DNA of 64,000 nucleotides from DAIRDK01 sp035403225 (lineage in GTDB: Bacteria; Bacteroidota; Bacteroidia; Bacteroidales; FEN-979). The position numbers and the translations under genes were made by a program. Every line of letters starts with the position of its first letter. Within the stretch, counting starts at the first letter, position 1. The stretch covers positions 51,548-115,547 of the forward strand of contig DAONET010000006.1 in assembly GCA_035403225.1 (NCBI GenBank). Reading direction: 5' to 3'. Below the pieces are notes generated by a model. The model saw nothing but the letters and a program-made list of their open reading frames with translations, ran no database searches and was not told where the DNA came from. Positions 1 through 8,775 of this stretch are shown here, piece by piece.

Positions 1-348
1 ATCACCGAATGGCCAACGCTGACCAGGGATACGGAACATCTCTCGCATGAGATCATGAAGATCAACATCCTGCTGGAAGACCAGGGCACGGGCGGCGCCG
101 GTTTCCGCTATATGTACGCCACCTTCCTTCAGCAGGCCGCCGAGAAACTGAATCGCCCAGAATATCACGATTTCTCCAAACAGATGATGGAGATTGGCGA
201 TAACTGGAGGAAGTTTTCCCTGTTTGCCGCACGAATCGGTAAAAACCGTGATCTCGGACCGGAAAAGATGAAACAACTAAGCGAGATGTTGTATGAACTT
301 GCCGGTATGGAAGAGAACTTCTTTAAAGATTTGTATCAAACTGTCTAA
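1..348 (+). CDS. C-terminal part of a BtrH/DUF4872-like protein (cut by window edge)
   Basis: The reading frame is open from base 1 and ends in TAA at 346-348, so only the last 115 residues are visible; the internal ATG at 55 is unlikely to be the true start. The fragment carries a GTGGAGFRYMYATFL stretch followed by an alpha-helical segment with EIGDNW, which resembles the C-terminal DUF4872 region of BtrH-type proteins. BtrH of the butirosin pathway moves an acyl group from the carrier protein BtrI to an aminoglycoside amine. The next gene here encodes a carrier protein, which fits such a role, but the catalytic N-terminal domain lies outside the window. The family call is from recognition of the motif pattern; the acyl acceptor is unknown. 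Confidence 0.65.
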   Translation: MTEWPTLTRDTEHLSHEIMKINILLEDQGTGGAGFRYMYATFLQQAAEKLNRPEYHDFSKQMMEIGDNWRKFSLFAARIGKNRDLGPEKMKQLSEMLYELAGMEENFFKDLYQTV

Positions 349-361
349 TATCAATCTCTGC

Positions 362-640
362 ATGAAAATGGAAGTAACGGACTCACTGAAACTGGAAATA
401 AAAAACATGATCATGACCACCCTGAATATAACGGATGTCACTCCGGACATGATCGACAATGAAGAGCCATTATTCAGCGGCAAGAATGCCATCACGCTGG
501 ATTCTGTCGATGCCCTGGAGATCATCATGGCCATTCAGCGGACTTATGGCATACGTATTGCCGACCAGGCAGAAGCGAGATTTTCATTACAGTCAGTCAA
601 CAGCATGGCCGATTTCATCGTGTCGGAAAAGAACAAGTAA
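362..640 (+). CDS. acyl carrier protein
   Basis: A 92-residue acidic helical protein with the carrier-protein signature LDSVDALEI; Ser48 is the expected 4'-phosphopantetheine attachment site. It would carry an acyl or aryl group as a thioester for neighbouring enzymes. I chose the ATG at 362, 13 bases after the preceding stop, because an earlier in-frame ATG at 293 would run 56 bases into the upstream gene and add a non-homologous tail. It is divergent from a fatty-acid AcpP (which has DSLDTVE) and sits between a BtrH-like gene and a sulfotransferase, so a specialised carrier role is more likely than bulk fatty acid synthesis. No phosphopantetheinyl transferase or ketosynthase is in view. Confidence 0.85.
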   Translation: MKMEVTDSLKLEIKNMIMTTLNITDVTPDMIDNEEPLFSGKNAITLDSVDALEIIMAIQRTYGIRIADQAEARFSLQSVNSMADFIVSEKNK

Positions 641-646
641 TAGCCC

Positions 647-1738
647 TTGAAAAGTTGTTACCTCACAGCCGGTATTCGTTTTTCCCCACTCATGCGCCTT
701 CTCCGGGAAAATCAGGTATCCTTCCGTCCCAAATACCTGGCCAGGATGGCTTTTCTGCTGCAGAGCGGACTTTGGTCTTCTTTCTTTACTAAGATTGAAA
801 AAGTACGGTTCGGGGAAACCCTCCGTCATACTCCTGAACCTGTCAACCCTGTTTTCATCATCGGACACTGGCGCAGCGGATCAACATTCCTGCACCAAAT
901 CATGACCTGCGATCCGCAGTTCACCGCCCCTACCCTGTTTCAGACCGCGCAACCCGACAACTTCATCACCTCCTATCCCTATTACCGGCCTGTCTTCCTG
1001 GCCATGGTCGAGAAGTCCCGTCCGATGGATAATGTTCGCTTGGGAATGGATGAACCACAGGAGGATGAATACGCTCTTTACCGCCTCACCGGCTTCTCTC
1101 CGTTAACGAGATTGATCTTCCCCCGGGAGAAGCGGTATTTTCTGCACGACGTCGGTTCGTACCTGCCACCCGACTCGCAATCTGCCGAATGGGAACAGCA
1201 GATCATCCGTTTCTTCCAAAAGATCACCTTCCATACCGGGAAACGGATTGTCTCCAAAAACCCGTTTCATTCGCTCCGGATCGAAACACTGTCACGTCTC
1301 TTCCCCGAGGCGCGCTTCATTCATATCGTCAGAGACCCCATGCGTTCCATCCCCTCCACGATCAACATGTGGAACATTGTTCAGCGGCAAAACTGTCTCA
1401 ACGGGAACGCATGTCGCCCAACAACGGGAGAAGTTTGCGATGGGTTGAACTACCTCCTTGACCAGGTTGACATTCAATCGAAAAAACTGCCGGGGAACAG
1501 GTTCCGGGAAATCCGGTTCGAAGACTTGGAACAAGATCCGCTCAACACCATTCAATCGATGTATCAGGATCTGGAAATCCCTTACACGGCTTCCTTTGAA
1601 ACCAACCTGAAAAAGTTTTTATCCGAAGTAAGCAGTTACCGAAAAAACACGTTTAACCTTACTGATACTGAAAAACAGGAGATTAATGAGAAGATGGACA
1701 AGATGATGTCCCGGTATCATTATTCTCCTTACATTTGA
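647..1738 (+). CDS. sulfotransferase family protein (PAPS-dependent)
   Basis: A 363-residue cytosolic protein of the Sulfotransfer_3 type. The 5'-phosphosulfate loop is seen as GHWRSGSTFLHQ (about residues 73-84) and the 3'-phosphate site as IVRDPMRSIPST (about 228-239). Such enzymes move the sulfuryl group of PAPS to a hydroxyl or amine of a small molecule, lipid or sugar. The frame opens at TTG 647, six bases after the carrier-protein stop; no in-frame ATG occurs before residue 16, so the TTG is the best start. Position inside the cassette suggests that it sulfates the product built on the carrier protein, but the substrate cannot be read from sequence. Confidence 0.82.
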   Translation: MKSCYLTAGIRFSPLMRLLRENQVSFRPKYLARMAFLLQSGLWSSFFTKIEKVRFGETLRHTPEPVNPVFIIGHWRSGSTFLHQIMTCDPQFTAPTLFQTAQPDNFITSYPYYRPVFLAMVEKSRPMDNVRLGMDEPQEDEYALYRLTGFSPLTRLIFPREKRYFLHDVGSYLPPDSQSAEWEQQIIRFFQKITFHTGKRIVSKNPFHSLRIETLSRLFPEARFIHIVRDPMRSIPSTINMWNIVQRQNCLNGNACRPTTGEVCDGLNYLLDQVDIQSKKLPGNRFREIRFEDLEQDPLNTIQSMYQDLEIPYTASFETNLKKFLSEVSSYRKNTFNLTDTEKQEINEKMDKMMSRYHYSPYI

Positions 1739-1765
1739 AAGCATCTATCCTCAAACACTTCATCT

Positions 1766-2422
1766 ATGAAAAAATGTTTTGCTTTGCTTGTCATTCTGGC
1801 ATTTGTGATCATTGATGCACAAGGACAGAGTACTCCGGGCATCCGTTCCGGCAACTTCAACAGCGGTTTTTACATGAAACTGGGTCCCTCCTTTCCACTG
1901 AAGGATTTCAAGGAAACCCGATATATCACTGCTGATAACAATCCCTTTGATACCCTGAAGACCTTTGAAAGCGGTAAAACGGGTCTCTTTGTTGATTTCG
2001 GATACTTGATTTACATCGGTCCCTCTTTTGCCAACCATATTCTGCGGGCCGGCATCGACGCGGACTTCCTGTCGGTGGGGTATCATCCGTCACACCATGT
2101 ATATACCGGTGATGAGAAAAAAATTGATTATTACTACTTTTTTGCCGGGCAGAAATTCGGTCCCATGATCACGGTCAACCCTGTTGATAACCTGATGATA
2201 GACCTGTCCTATAAAATCGGGTATACAGGATCCGGTTTTGACGATGATTGGGGGATTGACCTTTCTTCCCAGGAACTCTCCCTGGGTATCCGGTACAGAC
2301 TGATCGCTTTCAGCATTAATTATGATATGCAGAAGATCAACTACAATGATTTTGATGATGAAAACCCCGATTTATTGGACAATCAACGCATGTTGAAACT
2401 CATGGTCGGGTTTAAGTTTTAA
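1766..2422 (+). CDS. outer-membrane beta-barrel protein
   Basis: A 218-residue protein with a clear signal peptide (MKKCFALLVILAFVIIDAQG) and alternating hydrophobic beta strands, ending in the aromatic LMVGFKF typical of barrels folded by the BAM machinery. The size suits an eight-stranded barrel of the PorT/OmpW-like group common in Bacteroidota. It lies 27 bases after the sulfotransferase and 12 before the PaaK-like gene, so it is probably co-transcribed with them. The function is unknown; it could be a passive structural protein or a channel for the product of the cassette. No catalytic motif is visible. Confidence 0.7.
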   Translation: MKKCFALLVILAFVIIDAQGQSTPGIRSGNFNSGFYMKLGPSFPLKDFKETRYITADNNPFDTLKTFESGKTGLFVDFGYLIYIGPSFANHILRAGIDADFLSVGYHPSHHVYTGDEKKIDYYYFFAGQKFGPMITVNPVDNLMIDLSYKIGYTGSGFDDDWGIDLSSQELSLGIRYRLIAFSINYDMQKINYNDFDDENPDLLDNQRMLKLMVGFKF

Positions 2423-2434
2423 TGTTTTTTTCAG

Positions 2435-3745
2435 ATGCCTCAAAATACCTTTTTCCCGGAAATTGAACGACGTCCGCTGACTGAAATTCATGAGTACGAG
2501 AACCACCGTCTTGTTGAACACTTGGAATACCTTAAGGGGCACTCTCCTTTTTACCAGGAGTTGTTCCGGAAGAACGGGATCCGTACCGAGCTGATCCGCA
2601 CCACTGCCGACCTCCGGAATATCCCGGTCACCACGAAAGAGGACCTGCAGAAACGGAACAAAGATTTCATTTGCGTCCCGAAAGAAAAGATCATCGATTA
2701 CATCACCACCTCCGGTACCCTGGGCGACCCGGTCACTTTTGCCATGACCGACAAGGACCTCGACCGTCTTGCTTACAACGAGGCGATCAGTTTCACCTGC
2801 TCCGGAGGGAAACCGGGCGATGTCTTTCAACTGATGACCACCATCGATCGCCGGTTCATGGCCGGCCTGGCATATTTCCTCGGCATCCGCATGATGGGCG
2901 CCGGCATTGTCAGGGTGGGAAACGGGATTCCGGAGTTTCAATGGGACACCATCCGGCGTATTCATCCCGATACCATCATCGCTGTACCTTCGTTCATCAT
3001 GAAGATCATCGATTACGCGGAAGCACATGGCATCGATTACCGCAACTCCGGCATCAAAGGAGCTGTCTGCATCGGGGAGCCGCTGCGCGACATGGATCTC
3101 TCGCTGAACACCCTGGGACGCCGCATCACCGAGAAGTGGCCGCTGAAACTCTATTCTACCTACGCCTCTACTGAGATGGGGACTTCTTTCACAGAATGCC
3201 CCGAAGGCAAAGGCGGACATCATCATCCGGAACTGATCATCGTGGAATTCCTTGATGACGAAAACCGCCCGGTCCCGGAAGGAGAACTGGGTGAAGTGAC
3301 CGTCACCACCCTGGGAGTGGAAGGCATGCCCCTGCTCCGGTTCAAGACGGGCGATGTATGCCATCACTATACCGCGCCCTGCGCTTGCGGCCGAACTTCC
3401 ATGCGACTGGGACCGGTGATCGGACGAAAAAAACAGATGATCAAGTACAAAGGCACTACCCTTTATCCTCCCGCCTTATACGACATCCTGGACAACATCG
3501 CCATGATCACCAATTACGTAGTGGAAGTAAGCACGAACAAGATCGGAACGGACGACATTATCATTCATATCGGCAGCAAAACGCCCATTGAACATATGGA
3601 AAAGGACATCAAAGACCATTTCCGGGCCAGACTCCGGGTGGCGCCTTCCATCACCTTCAATACGGTTGAACAAATCAACAAGCTTCAATTTCCGGAATCA
3701 AGCCGTAAACCGGTAAAATTCATTGACAATAGAAATACGATCTGA
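2435..3745 (+). CDS. PaaK-like adenylate-forming ligase
   Basis: A 436-residue member of the phenylacetate-CoA ligase / coenzyme F390 synthetase branch of the ANL superfamily. The ATP loop TTSGTLGDP is at residues 91-99, the adenylate motif YASTEMGT near 245, the ribose-binding Asp in FKTGD near 304, and a Cys/His cluster (CHHYTAPCACG) follows, as in PaaK proteins. The C-terminal lid contains IGRKKQMIKYKG. It should activate a carboxylic acid, often aromatic, as an acyl-AMP and pass it to CoA or to a carrier protein. With the ACP and BtrH-like genes just upstream, loading of that ACP is the simplest hypothesis. Its length is normal and it has no TE or carrier domain fused. Confidence 0.8.
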   Translation: MPQNTFFPEIERRPLTEIHEYENHRLVEHLEYLKGHSPFYQELFRKNGIRTELIRTTADLRNIPVTTKEDLQKRNKDFICVPKEKIIDYITTSGTLGDPVTFAMTDKDLDRLAYNEAISFTCSGGKPGDVFQLMTTIDRRFMAGLAYFLGIRMMGAGIVRVGNGIPEFQWDTIRRIHPDTIIAVPSFIMKIIDYAEAHGIDYRNSGIKGAVCIGEPLRDMDLSLNTLGRRITEKWPLKLYSTYASTEMGTSFTECPEGKGGHHHPELIIVEFLDDENRPVPEGELGEVTVTTLGVEGMPLLRFKTGDVCHHYTAPCACGRTSMRLGPVIGRKKQMIKYKGTTLYPPALYDILDNIAMITNYVVEVSTNKIGTDDIIIHIGSKTPIEHMEKDIKDHFRARLRVAPSITFNTVEQINKLQFPESSRKPVKFIDNRNTI

Positions 3746-3782
3746 ATATTCATTCATTCATCAACACCTAAATTCTGAGACT

Positions 3783-4394
3783 ATGAAAAAAGTATGCATG
3801 TTACTGTCAGCCGGTCTTTTCCTGTTTGCGACCGGTCATTTGTTCGCCCAGAAACTGGTGTCAGGCAGCTTCGACGCCCTCAAGGGCCAGAAAACCGTCA
3901 ACATTCAGTATGACTATTCCAAGATGGCTGTCGGCAAGTTCAGCAATGAACAGGATTACATCAATAAGCGGACGGCTGATATGAATAAGAAAGAAGCCGG
4001 TACGGGCGATACATGGGCCAAAGCCTGGATTGCTGACCGTGATAACCGTTTCCATCCGATGTTCGAAAAGAACCTGAACGGGAAACTCGCAGAATACGGA
4101 GTTACCTGCGGCCAGAATGCGAAAGATGCCACCTACACCTTTGTCTTTCATGTTCTTTTCACCGAACCCGGATTCAATGTCGGCGTGACCCGTCAGAATG
4201 CCTTCATCAATGTGGTGGTTGACCTGGTAGAAACAGCCAACCCCGGGACCGTCCTGGGTTCGATGTCAATGAATAAAGTCCAGAGTGTTTATATGGGCGG
4301 TTATGATTTTGATACAGGCGCCCGCATCCAAAGTTGCTATGACCGCGCCGGAGACTGGCTCGGTAGCTTTCTCATTAAAAACGTCCTGAAATAG
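3783..4394 (+). CDS. secreted protein of unknown function
   Basis: A 203-residue protein with a signal peptide cleaved around HLFA-Q (residues 18-21). I chose the ATG at 3783 over upstream in-frame codons because the signal peptide begins there. The mature part has no motif that I recognise; it contains a conserved-looking run of beta strands (TYTFVFHVLFTE, NAFINVVVDLVE) and two cysteines (FYI spacing is not that of a CxxC). It ends one base before the stop of the convergent amidohydrolase gene, without a visible hairpin between them. It follows the PaaK-like gene by 37 bases and may close that operon. No function is proposed. Confidence 0.75.
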   Translation: MKKVCMLLSAGLFLFATGHLFAQKLVSGSFDALKGQKTVNIQYDYSKMAVGKFSNEQDYINKRTADMNKKEAGTGDTWAKAWIADRDNRFHPMFEKNLNGKLAEYGVTCGQNAKDATYTFVFHVLFTEPGFNVGVTRQNAFINVVVDLVETANPGTVLGSMSMNKVQSVYMGGYDFDTGARIQSCYDRAGDWLGSFLIKNVLK

Positions 4395-4395
4395 T

Positions 4396-6045
4396 TTAAC
4401 GGGAAACAGGAACAGAAAACACTTTTTCTCCATGGACGAATACTTCCCTTATTTTCGTCCGGGGGATCTCAGACCAGGGTATTGTCATGATATCCTGGTC
4501 TGTTACTATAAAGTCGGCCCATTTCCCTTTCTGCAAACTTCCCATGTCTTTCTCATCAAAGTCGGACATGGCAGCCCAGATTGTCACAGACCTCAATGCT
4601 TCTTCGCGGGAAAGAGCATTCTCCGGTTGAAAACCATTTTCGGGAAAGCCATTCAGGTCTTTTCTGGTTACCGCCGCATAAAAGGTAAGGATGGGACTCA
4701 CCTGCTCTATCGGGAAATCAGTCCCGTTGGGTATCCATCCATTCTGTTCCAGCAGTTGCTTATAGGCATAAGCTCCCTTAATTCGTTCCGGCCCCAGCCG
4801 GTCAACGGCCCAATACATATCGGAGGTGGCATGCGTAGCCTGAACACTCGGGATAATTGAAAAATCGCCGAAAAGATGCATGTCAGCCGGATCCACCACC
4901 TGAGCATGTTCAATCTTCCAACGCCGGTCGTTCTTTCCTTTCAGGAAGCCGGCATAGATATTCAGCATCATCTTCACGGCAGAATCGCCGATGCAGTGAG
5001 TGTTGACCTGATAACCGTGCCGGTAAGCCAAAGCGCATACTTTTTTCAGGGAGTCGATGGAAGCCGCCTGTATCCCTTTCACGGACGAGTCGTCGGAATA
5101 AGGTTGTTTCAATAACGCCGTGCGGCTTCCGAGGCTTCCGTCAGCATAAAGTTTGATGGAGGAAACGTGTAAGCGGTCGGTCTGATAAGGGCCTTTGGTA
5201 ATATAGTAGTCGATATTTTCCCGGGTCGGGTTCAGCATTGCACTGACATGGATCTTAAGCGTCCCGTTCTGGTGCATCAAATCGATCAGCTCCACTGTTT
5301 CCCGATCGAGACCTGCATCCGTAACACCGGTCAGTCCGTTGCGGAAACAGATCTCCTGAGCGCGATTCAGCAGTTCCGACAGCTCTTGTCTTTCGGGTCC
5401 GGGGATAATGCTCCGCATATAATCTGCCGCATTTTCACTCAGGATGCCCGTCAATTGTCCGTTCACCGTCGCCACTTCCCCGGCGGGAAACCGTCGCAGG
5501 GTGTCGATGCCGGCAGCCTCCAGGGCCTTCCGGTTTGCCAGTAACGAATGGCCGTCGATGCGCATCAGCACCACCGGCCTTCCGGGGAACAGCTGATCCA
5601 GCCGGGCGCGATCGGGAAACTGTTTTCCCGGCCACAGGTTATGATCCCATCCCCGTCCGATCAGCCAACCGTCGGGTTGCTGTTCAGCCCGCTCCTGCAT
5701 CCGCCGGATGACCTCGTCAAAGCTTCCGGCGCCACGCAGGTCAACCCATTGGAGGCTTAAAGCCAGTCCGTACAGGTGGCAATGAGCATCGATGAAACCC
5801 GGGTAGACGGTCTTACCTTCCAGATTGACTTCATGGCCGGCAGCATAGTTGCGCCTCAGTTCCTCCGTTTCACCCACAGCCATGACCCGGCCATCTTTAA
5901 TGGCCATGGCAGAAGCAAAACTGCCTCTCTCGTCAACCAGGAAAATTTTCCCGTTATAAAGCAGGGTATCTGCATTCTTTTTCAACAGATTACAAGAGAT
6001 CGTCATCGGAATAATCAAAAAAAAGCAGTATTTTGATATCTTCAT
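4396..6045 (-). CDS. amidohydrolase family 3 lipoprotein (YtcJ-like)
   Basis: A 549-residue metal-dependent hydrolase of the YtcJ/NfdA group. The metal-binding HxH is in FIDAHCHLYG (His88, His90), with further His in NTHCIGD and KIEHAQVV and the late Asp in NGTDFPIE. The N-terminus is a lipoprotein signal with the lipobox TISC (Cys18), so the enzyme is membrane-anchored, probably in the periplasm or at the cell surface. Family members hydrolyse amide or ester bonds of varied small molecules; the substrate cannot be inferred. It is transcribed divergently from the DUF6580 gene and is convergent with the preceding cluster, so it appears to be a single-gene unit. Confidence 0.88.
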   Translation of the reverse strand: MKISKYCFFLIIPMTISCNLLKKNADTLLYNGKIFLVDERGSFASAMAIKDGRVMAVGETEELRRNYAAGHEVNLEGKTVYPGFIDAHCHLYGLALSLQWVDLRGAGSFDEVIRRMQERAEQQPDGWLIGRGWDHNLWPGKQFPDRARLDQLFPGRPVVLMRIDGHSLLANRKALEAAGIDTLRRFPAGEVATVNGQLTGILSENAADYMRSIIPGPERQELSELLNRAQEICFRNGLTGVTDAGLDRETVELIDLMHQNGTLKIHVSAMLNPTRENIDYYITKGPYQTDRLHVSSIKLYADGSLGSRTALLKQPYSDDSSVKGIQAASIDSLKKVCALAYRHGYQVNTHCIGDSAVKMMLNIYAGFLKGKNDRRWKIEHAQVVDPADMHLFGDFSIIPSVQATHATSDMYWAVDRLGPERIKGAYAYKQLLEQNGWIPNGTDFPIEQVSPILTFYAAVTRKDLNGFPENGFQPENALSREEALRSVTIWAAMSDFDEKDMGSLQKGKWADFIVTDQDIMTIPWSEIPRTKIREVFVHGEKVFSVPVSR

Positions 6046-6110
6046 TGGGGTACATTTATTTCAGTTTTCGTGTAAAAATGAAAAAATATCAGAACATTTT
6101 CTTTATTTAT

Positions 6111-6143
6111 TTTGACAAACATAAAAAGCTTTTCTTATTTTTG
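6111..6143 (+). promoter_or_regulatory. Bacteroidota-type promoter for the DUF6580 gene
   Basis: TTTG at 6111-6114 (-33) and TATTTTTG at 6136-6143 (-7, consensus TAnnTTTG) are separated by 21 bases. The predicted start point lies about 20 bases before the ATG at 6167. Confidence 0.65.
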
Positions 6144-6166
6144 TGTTGCATAAACTATAATATATA

Positions 6167-6727
6167 ATGAAATATAAAGCCTTAACACCAAGGTTTTTTA
6201 TTGTTTTTTCAGTAATTCTTGTTGCTGCGCTACTTCGTTTGCTGCCGCACTGGCCAAACTTTACCCCGATAGCAGCAATGGCATTGTTTGCCGGGACCTA
6301 TTTCGACAGAAAGCATTATGCTTTCGCTATCCCGATCACTGCTATGTTTATCAGCGATCTCGTAATTGGTCTGCACGCTAACATGCCAGCTGTTTATCTG
6401 AGTTTTGCCGTTACGGTCCTCGTTGGGATGGCAATTCGCAAAAAGGTATCAGTCAGGAACATCGCCCTCGCTTCTATCGGATCGTCGGTGATTTTCTTCC
6501 TCGTTACCAACTTTGCTGCATGGCTGGCAAGCCCCTTCTACCCGCAAACCATCCTCGGCCTTGCTGAAAGTTATATCGCAGGCCTTGCCTTCTTCAACGA
6601 TGCAGCCAATGGCATTTCATTCTTTATGAATGATGTAGTAGGTACGCTGTTCTACAGCTCTGTCTTCTATGGCGCATTCTATCTGGCACAGATGAGGTTC
6701 CCTGTTTTGGACCGCTCCAGATTCTGA
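6167..6727 (+). CDS. DUF6580-type integral membrane protein
   Basis: A 186-residue protein with about five hydrophobic helices and the motif RLLPHWPNFTPIAAMALFAG near the N-terminus, which is typical of the DUF6580 family of putative transport proteins. The small polytopic layout resembles substrate-binding S-components of ECF-type transporters, but no ECF ATPase or T-component is adjacent. It has its own promoter and a strong downstream terminator, so it is monocistronic. I recognise the family but not a function; vitamin or metal-complex uptake is a guess from the fold only. Confidence 0.75.
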   Translation: MKYKALTPRFFIVFSVILVAALLRLLPHWPNFTPIAAMALFAGTYFDRKHYAFAIPITAMFISDLVIGLHANMPAVYLSFAVTVLVGMAIRKKVSVRNIALASIGSSVIFFLVTNFAAWLASPFYPQTILGLAESYIAGLAFFNDAANGISFFMNDVVGTLFYSSVFYGAFYLAQMRFPVLDRSRF

Positions 6728-6815
6728 AAAGCTGAATCCGCTTCATTCTTTCCAAGGAGAAGGATGATGACACCGGAACAATAAAAAACAAGTCACGATC
6801 CACAGCGATAGTGCT

Positions 6816-6848
6816 AATGCCATTCTTGCAAAAGGATGGCATTTTTTT
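6816..6848 (+). terminator. intrinsic terminator after the DUF6580 gene
   Basis: AATGCCAT (6816-6823) pairs with ATGGCATT (6836-6843) across a 12-base loop and is followed by a T run to 6848. It separates the DUF6580 gene from mutL. Confidence 0.8.
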
Positions 6849-6909
6849 CATGGTCTTCGAAAGATATCAACAGGTATCCCGGAAGGCCATAGAACATGGA
6901 AAAAATAGG

Positions 6910-6917
6910 TAAATTTG
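6910..6917 (+). promoter_or_regulatory. -7 box directly before mutL
   Basis: TAAATTTG at 6910-6917 matches TAnnTTTG exactly, but the mutL ATG begins at 6922. Transcription would start at or within a base or two of the start codon. I see no TTTG at the -33 distance, so the promoter may be weak or the match fortuitous. Confidence 0.4.
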
Positions 6918-6921
6918 TCCG

Positions 6922-8775
6922 ATGGCAGATATTATCCGACTTCTACCCGACTCTGTTGCGAATCAGATCGCTGCTGGCGAAGTAGTGCAGCGGCCCGCCT
7001 CGGCAGTGAAAGAACTGCTGGAGAATGCCGTGGATTCCGGAGCCACCGGGATCAACCTTATCATCAAGGATGCCGGGAAGGCACTCATCCGGGTGACCGA
7101 TAACGGATGTGGCATGTCGGAACGCGACGCACGCATGTGCTTCGAACGCCACGCCACCTCCAAGATCAAATCAGCCGATGACCTCATGGCCATCCGGACC
7201 CTGGGTTTCCGGGGCGAAGCATTAGCCTCCATCGCCTCCATCGCCCAGGTGGAACTGAAAACGCGCAAGACCGGAGAAGAGGTGGGTACCACTGTCATTA
7301 TCAACGGATCGGAATTCATCTCCCAGGAACCTGTCAATTGCCCGGAAGGAACAGATATCTCGATCAAAAACCTGTTCTTCAACGTACCGGCCCGGCGTAA
7401 TTTTCTGAAAGGAAACAATGTCGAACTAAAATACATCACCGAAGAGTTCTTCCGGGTAGCATTAGTCAACCCCGACATCCATTTTGTGATGTATAACAAC
7501 GACAAGATCCTCTTTCAACTTCCTTCTTCCAACCTGAAACAGCGTATTGTCAACCTTTTCAATTCACAATATGGACAAAGGCTGATCCCGATCGAACAGG
7601 AGAGCGGGCTGGTGAACATCTCCGGCTTTATCGGCAAGCCTGAATTTGCGAAGAAGACCAGAGGAGAACAGTATTTCTTCACCAACGGCCGTTTTATCCG
7701 GAACCCTTACCTGCACCATGCTATCGAAAATGCGTTCCATGAACTGATCCCCAGCGACTCCTTCCCTACCTATTTCATTTACCTCGAAGTCGAACCGCAG
7801 TCGATCGATATCAACATCCATCCTACCAAGACCGAGATCAACTTCCAGGATGCACGCAGCATCTATGCCATTCTGAATTCAGCCGTGAAACAATCCATCG
7901 GCAAATTCAACCTCTCTCCCTCCCTGGATTTCGATACGGAGAAAAGCTTTGATCTGCCGCCATCGGTATTAAAACAACCTGTCTCACAACCGACCATCAC
8001 GATCAATCCCGATTATAATCCCTTTGAAAAGAAAACCAGGCCGCAGGTGGAGATGCGCTTTGGCAACCCGGGCGGTGGTAATCCGGAATCGTGGAAAAAA
8101 CTACTGGATCCGCTGAAACAATACCGGCCCGGTCCGGGGACGGAGGTGATGCCACATCAAACCGAAGCTGCTCCCCTGATCAGTACCGTAGAACAGAGCG
8201 GTCCTCCTTCGATCCAGCTTCTGAACAGGTTCATCGTCACGCAGACATCCAAAGGTATCGTCATTATTGATCAACAGGCTGCACACGAAAGGATACTGTA
8301 TGAACGTTACCTGGATAAGATGGAGAAGAATACCATACCTGCCCAGCGGTTGCTGATACCGGCCAGCATTAGTGTCGCCCCTGATGATGAGCACCTGATG
8401 CAGGACCTTTCCGAAGCCTTTACTCATTCCGGCTTCGAGATCACCCCGTTTGGCAACGCCACTTTCCTGGTTCATGCTGCGCCGCAAGGGATGGAAGAAT
8501 CATCTATCCAGGTAACCATCGACCTGATCCTGGAAGATTATAAGAAAGAAAGCGACCGGTTTTGTCAACAGATGAATATCAGGATGGCACGATCGCTGGC
8601 AATACGGACGGCTGCCAAGGCGGGAAAACGCCTGAAAACGGAAGAGATGAGTTCTATGATATCGGACCTCTTCTCCTGCCGGATTCCGGAGACATCACCG
8701 GATGGGAAACCCACCATGTTCCTGCTCTCGGTGGAAGAGTTGTCCAAAAAATTTAAAACCGACATTCAGTCATGA
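6922..8775 (+). CDS. mutL: DNA mismatch repair protein MutL
   Basis: A 617-residue MutL that couples mismatch recognition by MutS to strand incision and excision. The GHKL ATPase motifs are clear: ELLENAVDSGA (31-41), DNGCGM (60-65) and GFRGEAL. The C-terminal dimerisation/nuclease domain has DQQAAHERILYE at 450-461, which matches the nuclease motif DQHA-x2-E-x4-E except that His is replaced by Gln. The zinc-site motif CPHGRP is replaced by SPDGKP near 592. From memory, related forms of the last motif occur in other Bacteroidota MutL proteins. It is the first gene of a mutL-rhomboid-rhomboid-EEP-uvrB run and overlaps the next gene by ATGA. Confidence 0.97.
   Translation: MADIIRLLPDSVANQIAAGEVVQRPASAVKELLENAVDSGATGINLIIKDAGKALIRVTDNGCGMSERDARMCFERHATSKIKSADDLMAIRTLGFRGEALASIASIAQVELKTRKTGEEVGTTVIINGSEFISQEPVNCPEGTDISIKNLFFNVPARRNFLKGNNVELKYITEEFFRVALVNPDIHFVMYNNDKILFQLPSSNLKQRIVNLFNSQYGQRLIPIEQESGLVNISGFIGKPEFAKKTRGEQYFFTNGRFIRNPYLHHAIENAFHELIPSDSFPTYFIYLEVEPQSIDINIHPTKTEINFQDARSIYAILNSAVKQSIGKFNLSPSLDFDTEKSFDLPPSVLKQPVSQPTITINPDYNPFEKKTRPQVEMRFGNPGGGNPESWKKLLDPLKQYRPGPGTEVMPHQTEAAPLISTVEQSGPPSIQLLNRFIVTQTSKGIVIIDQQAAHERILYERYLDKMEKNTIPAQRLLIPASISVAPDDEHLMQDLSEAFTHSGFEITPFGNATFLVHAAPQGMEESSIQVTIDLILEDYKKESDRFCQQMNIRMARSLAIRTAAKAGKRLKTEEMSSMISDLFSCRIPETSPDGKPTMFLLSVEELSKKFKTDIQS

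Noticed and set aside
2372..3367. 331-codon frame on the complement strand of the PaaK-like gene
   Set aside because: It is a codon-bias shadow; the + strand frame has full ANL-family motifs.
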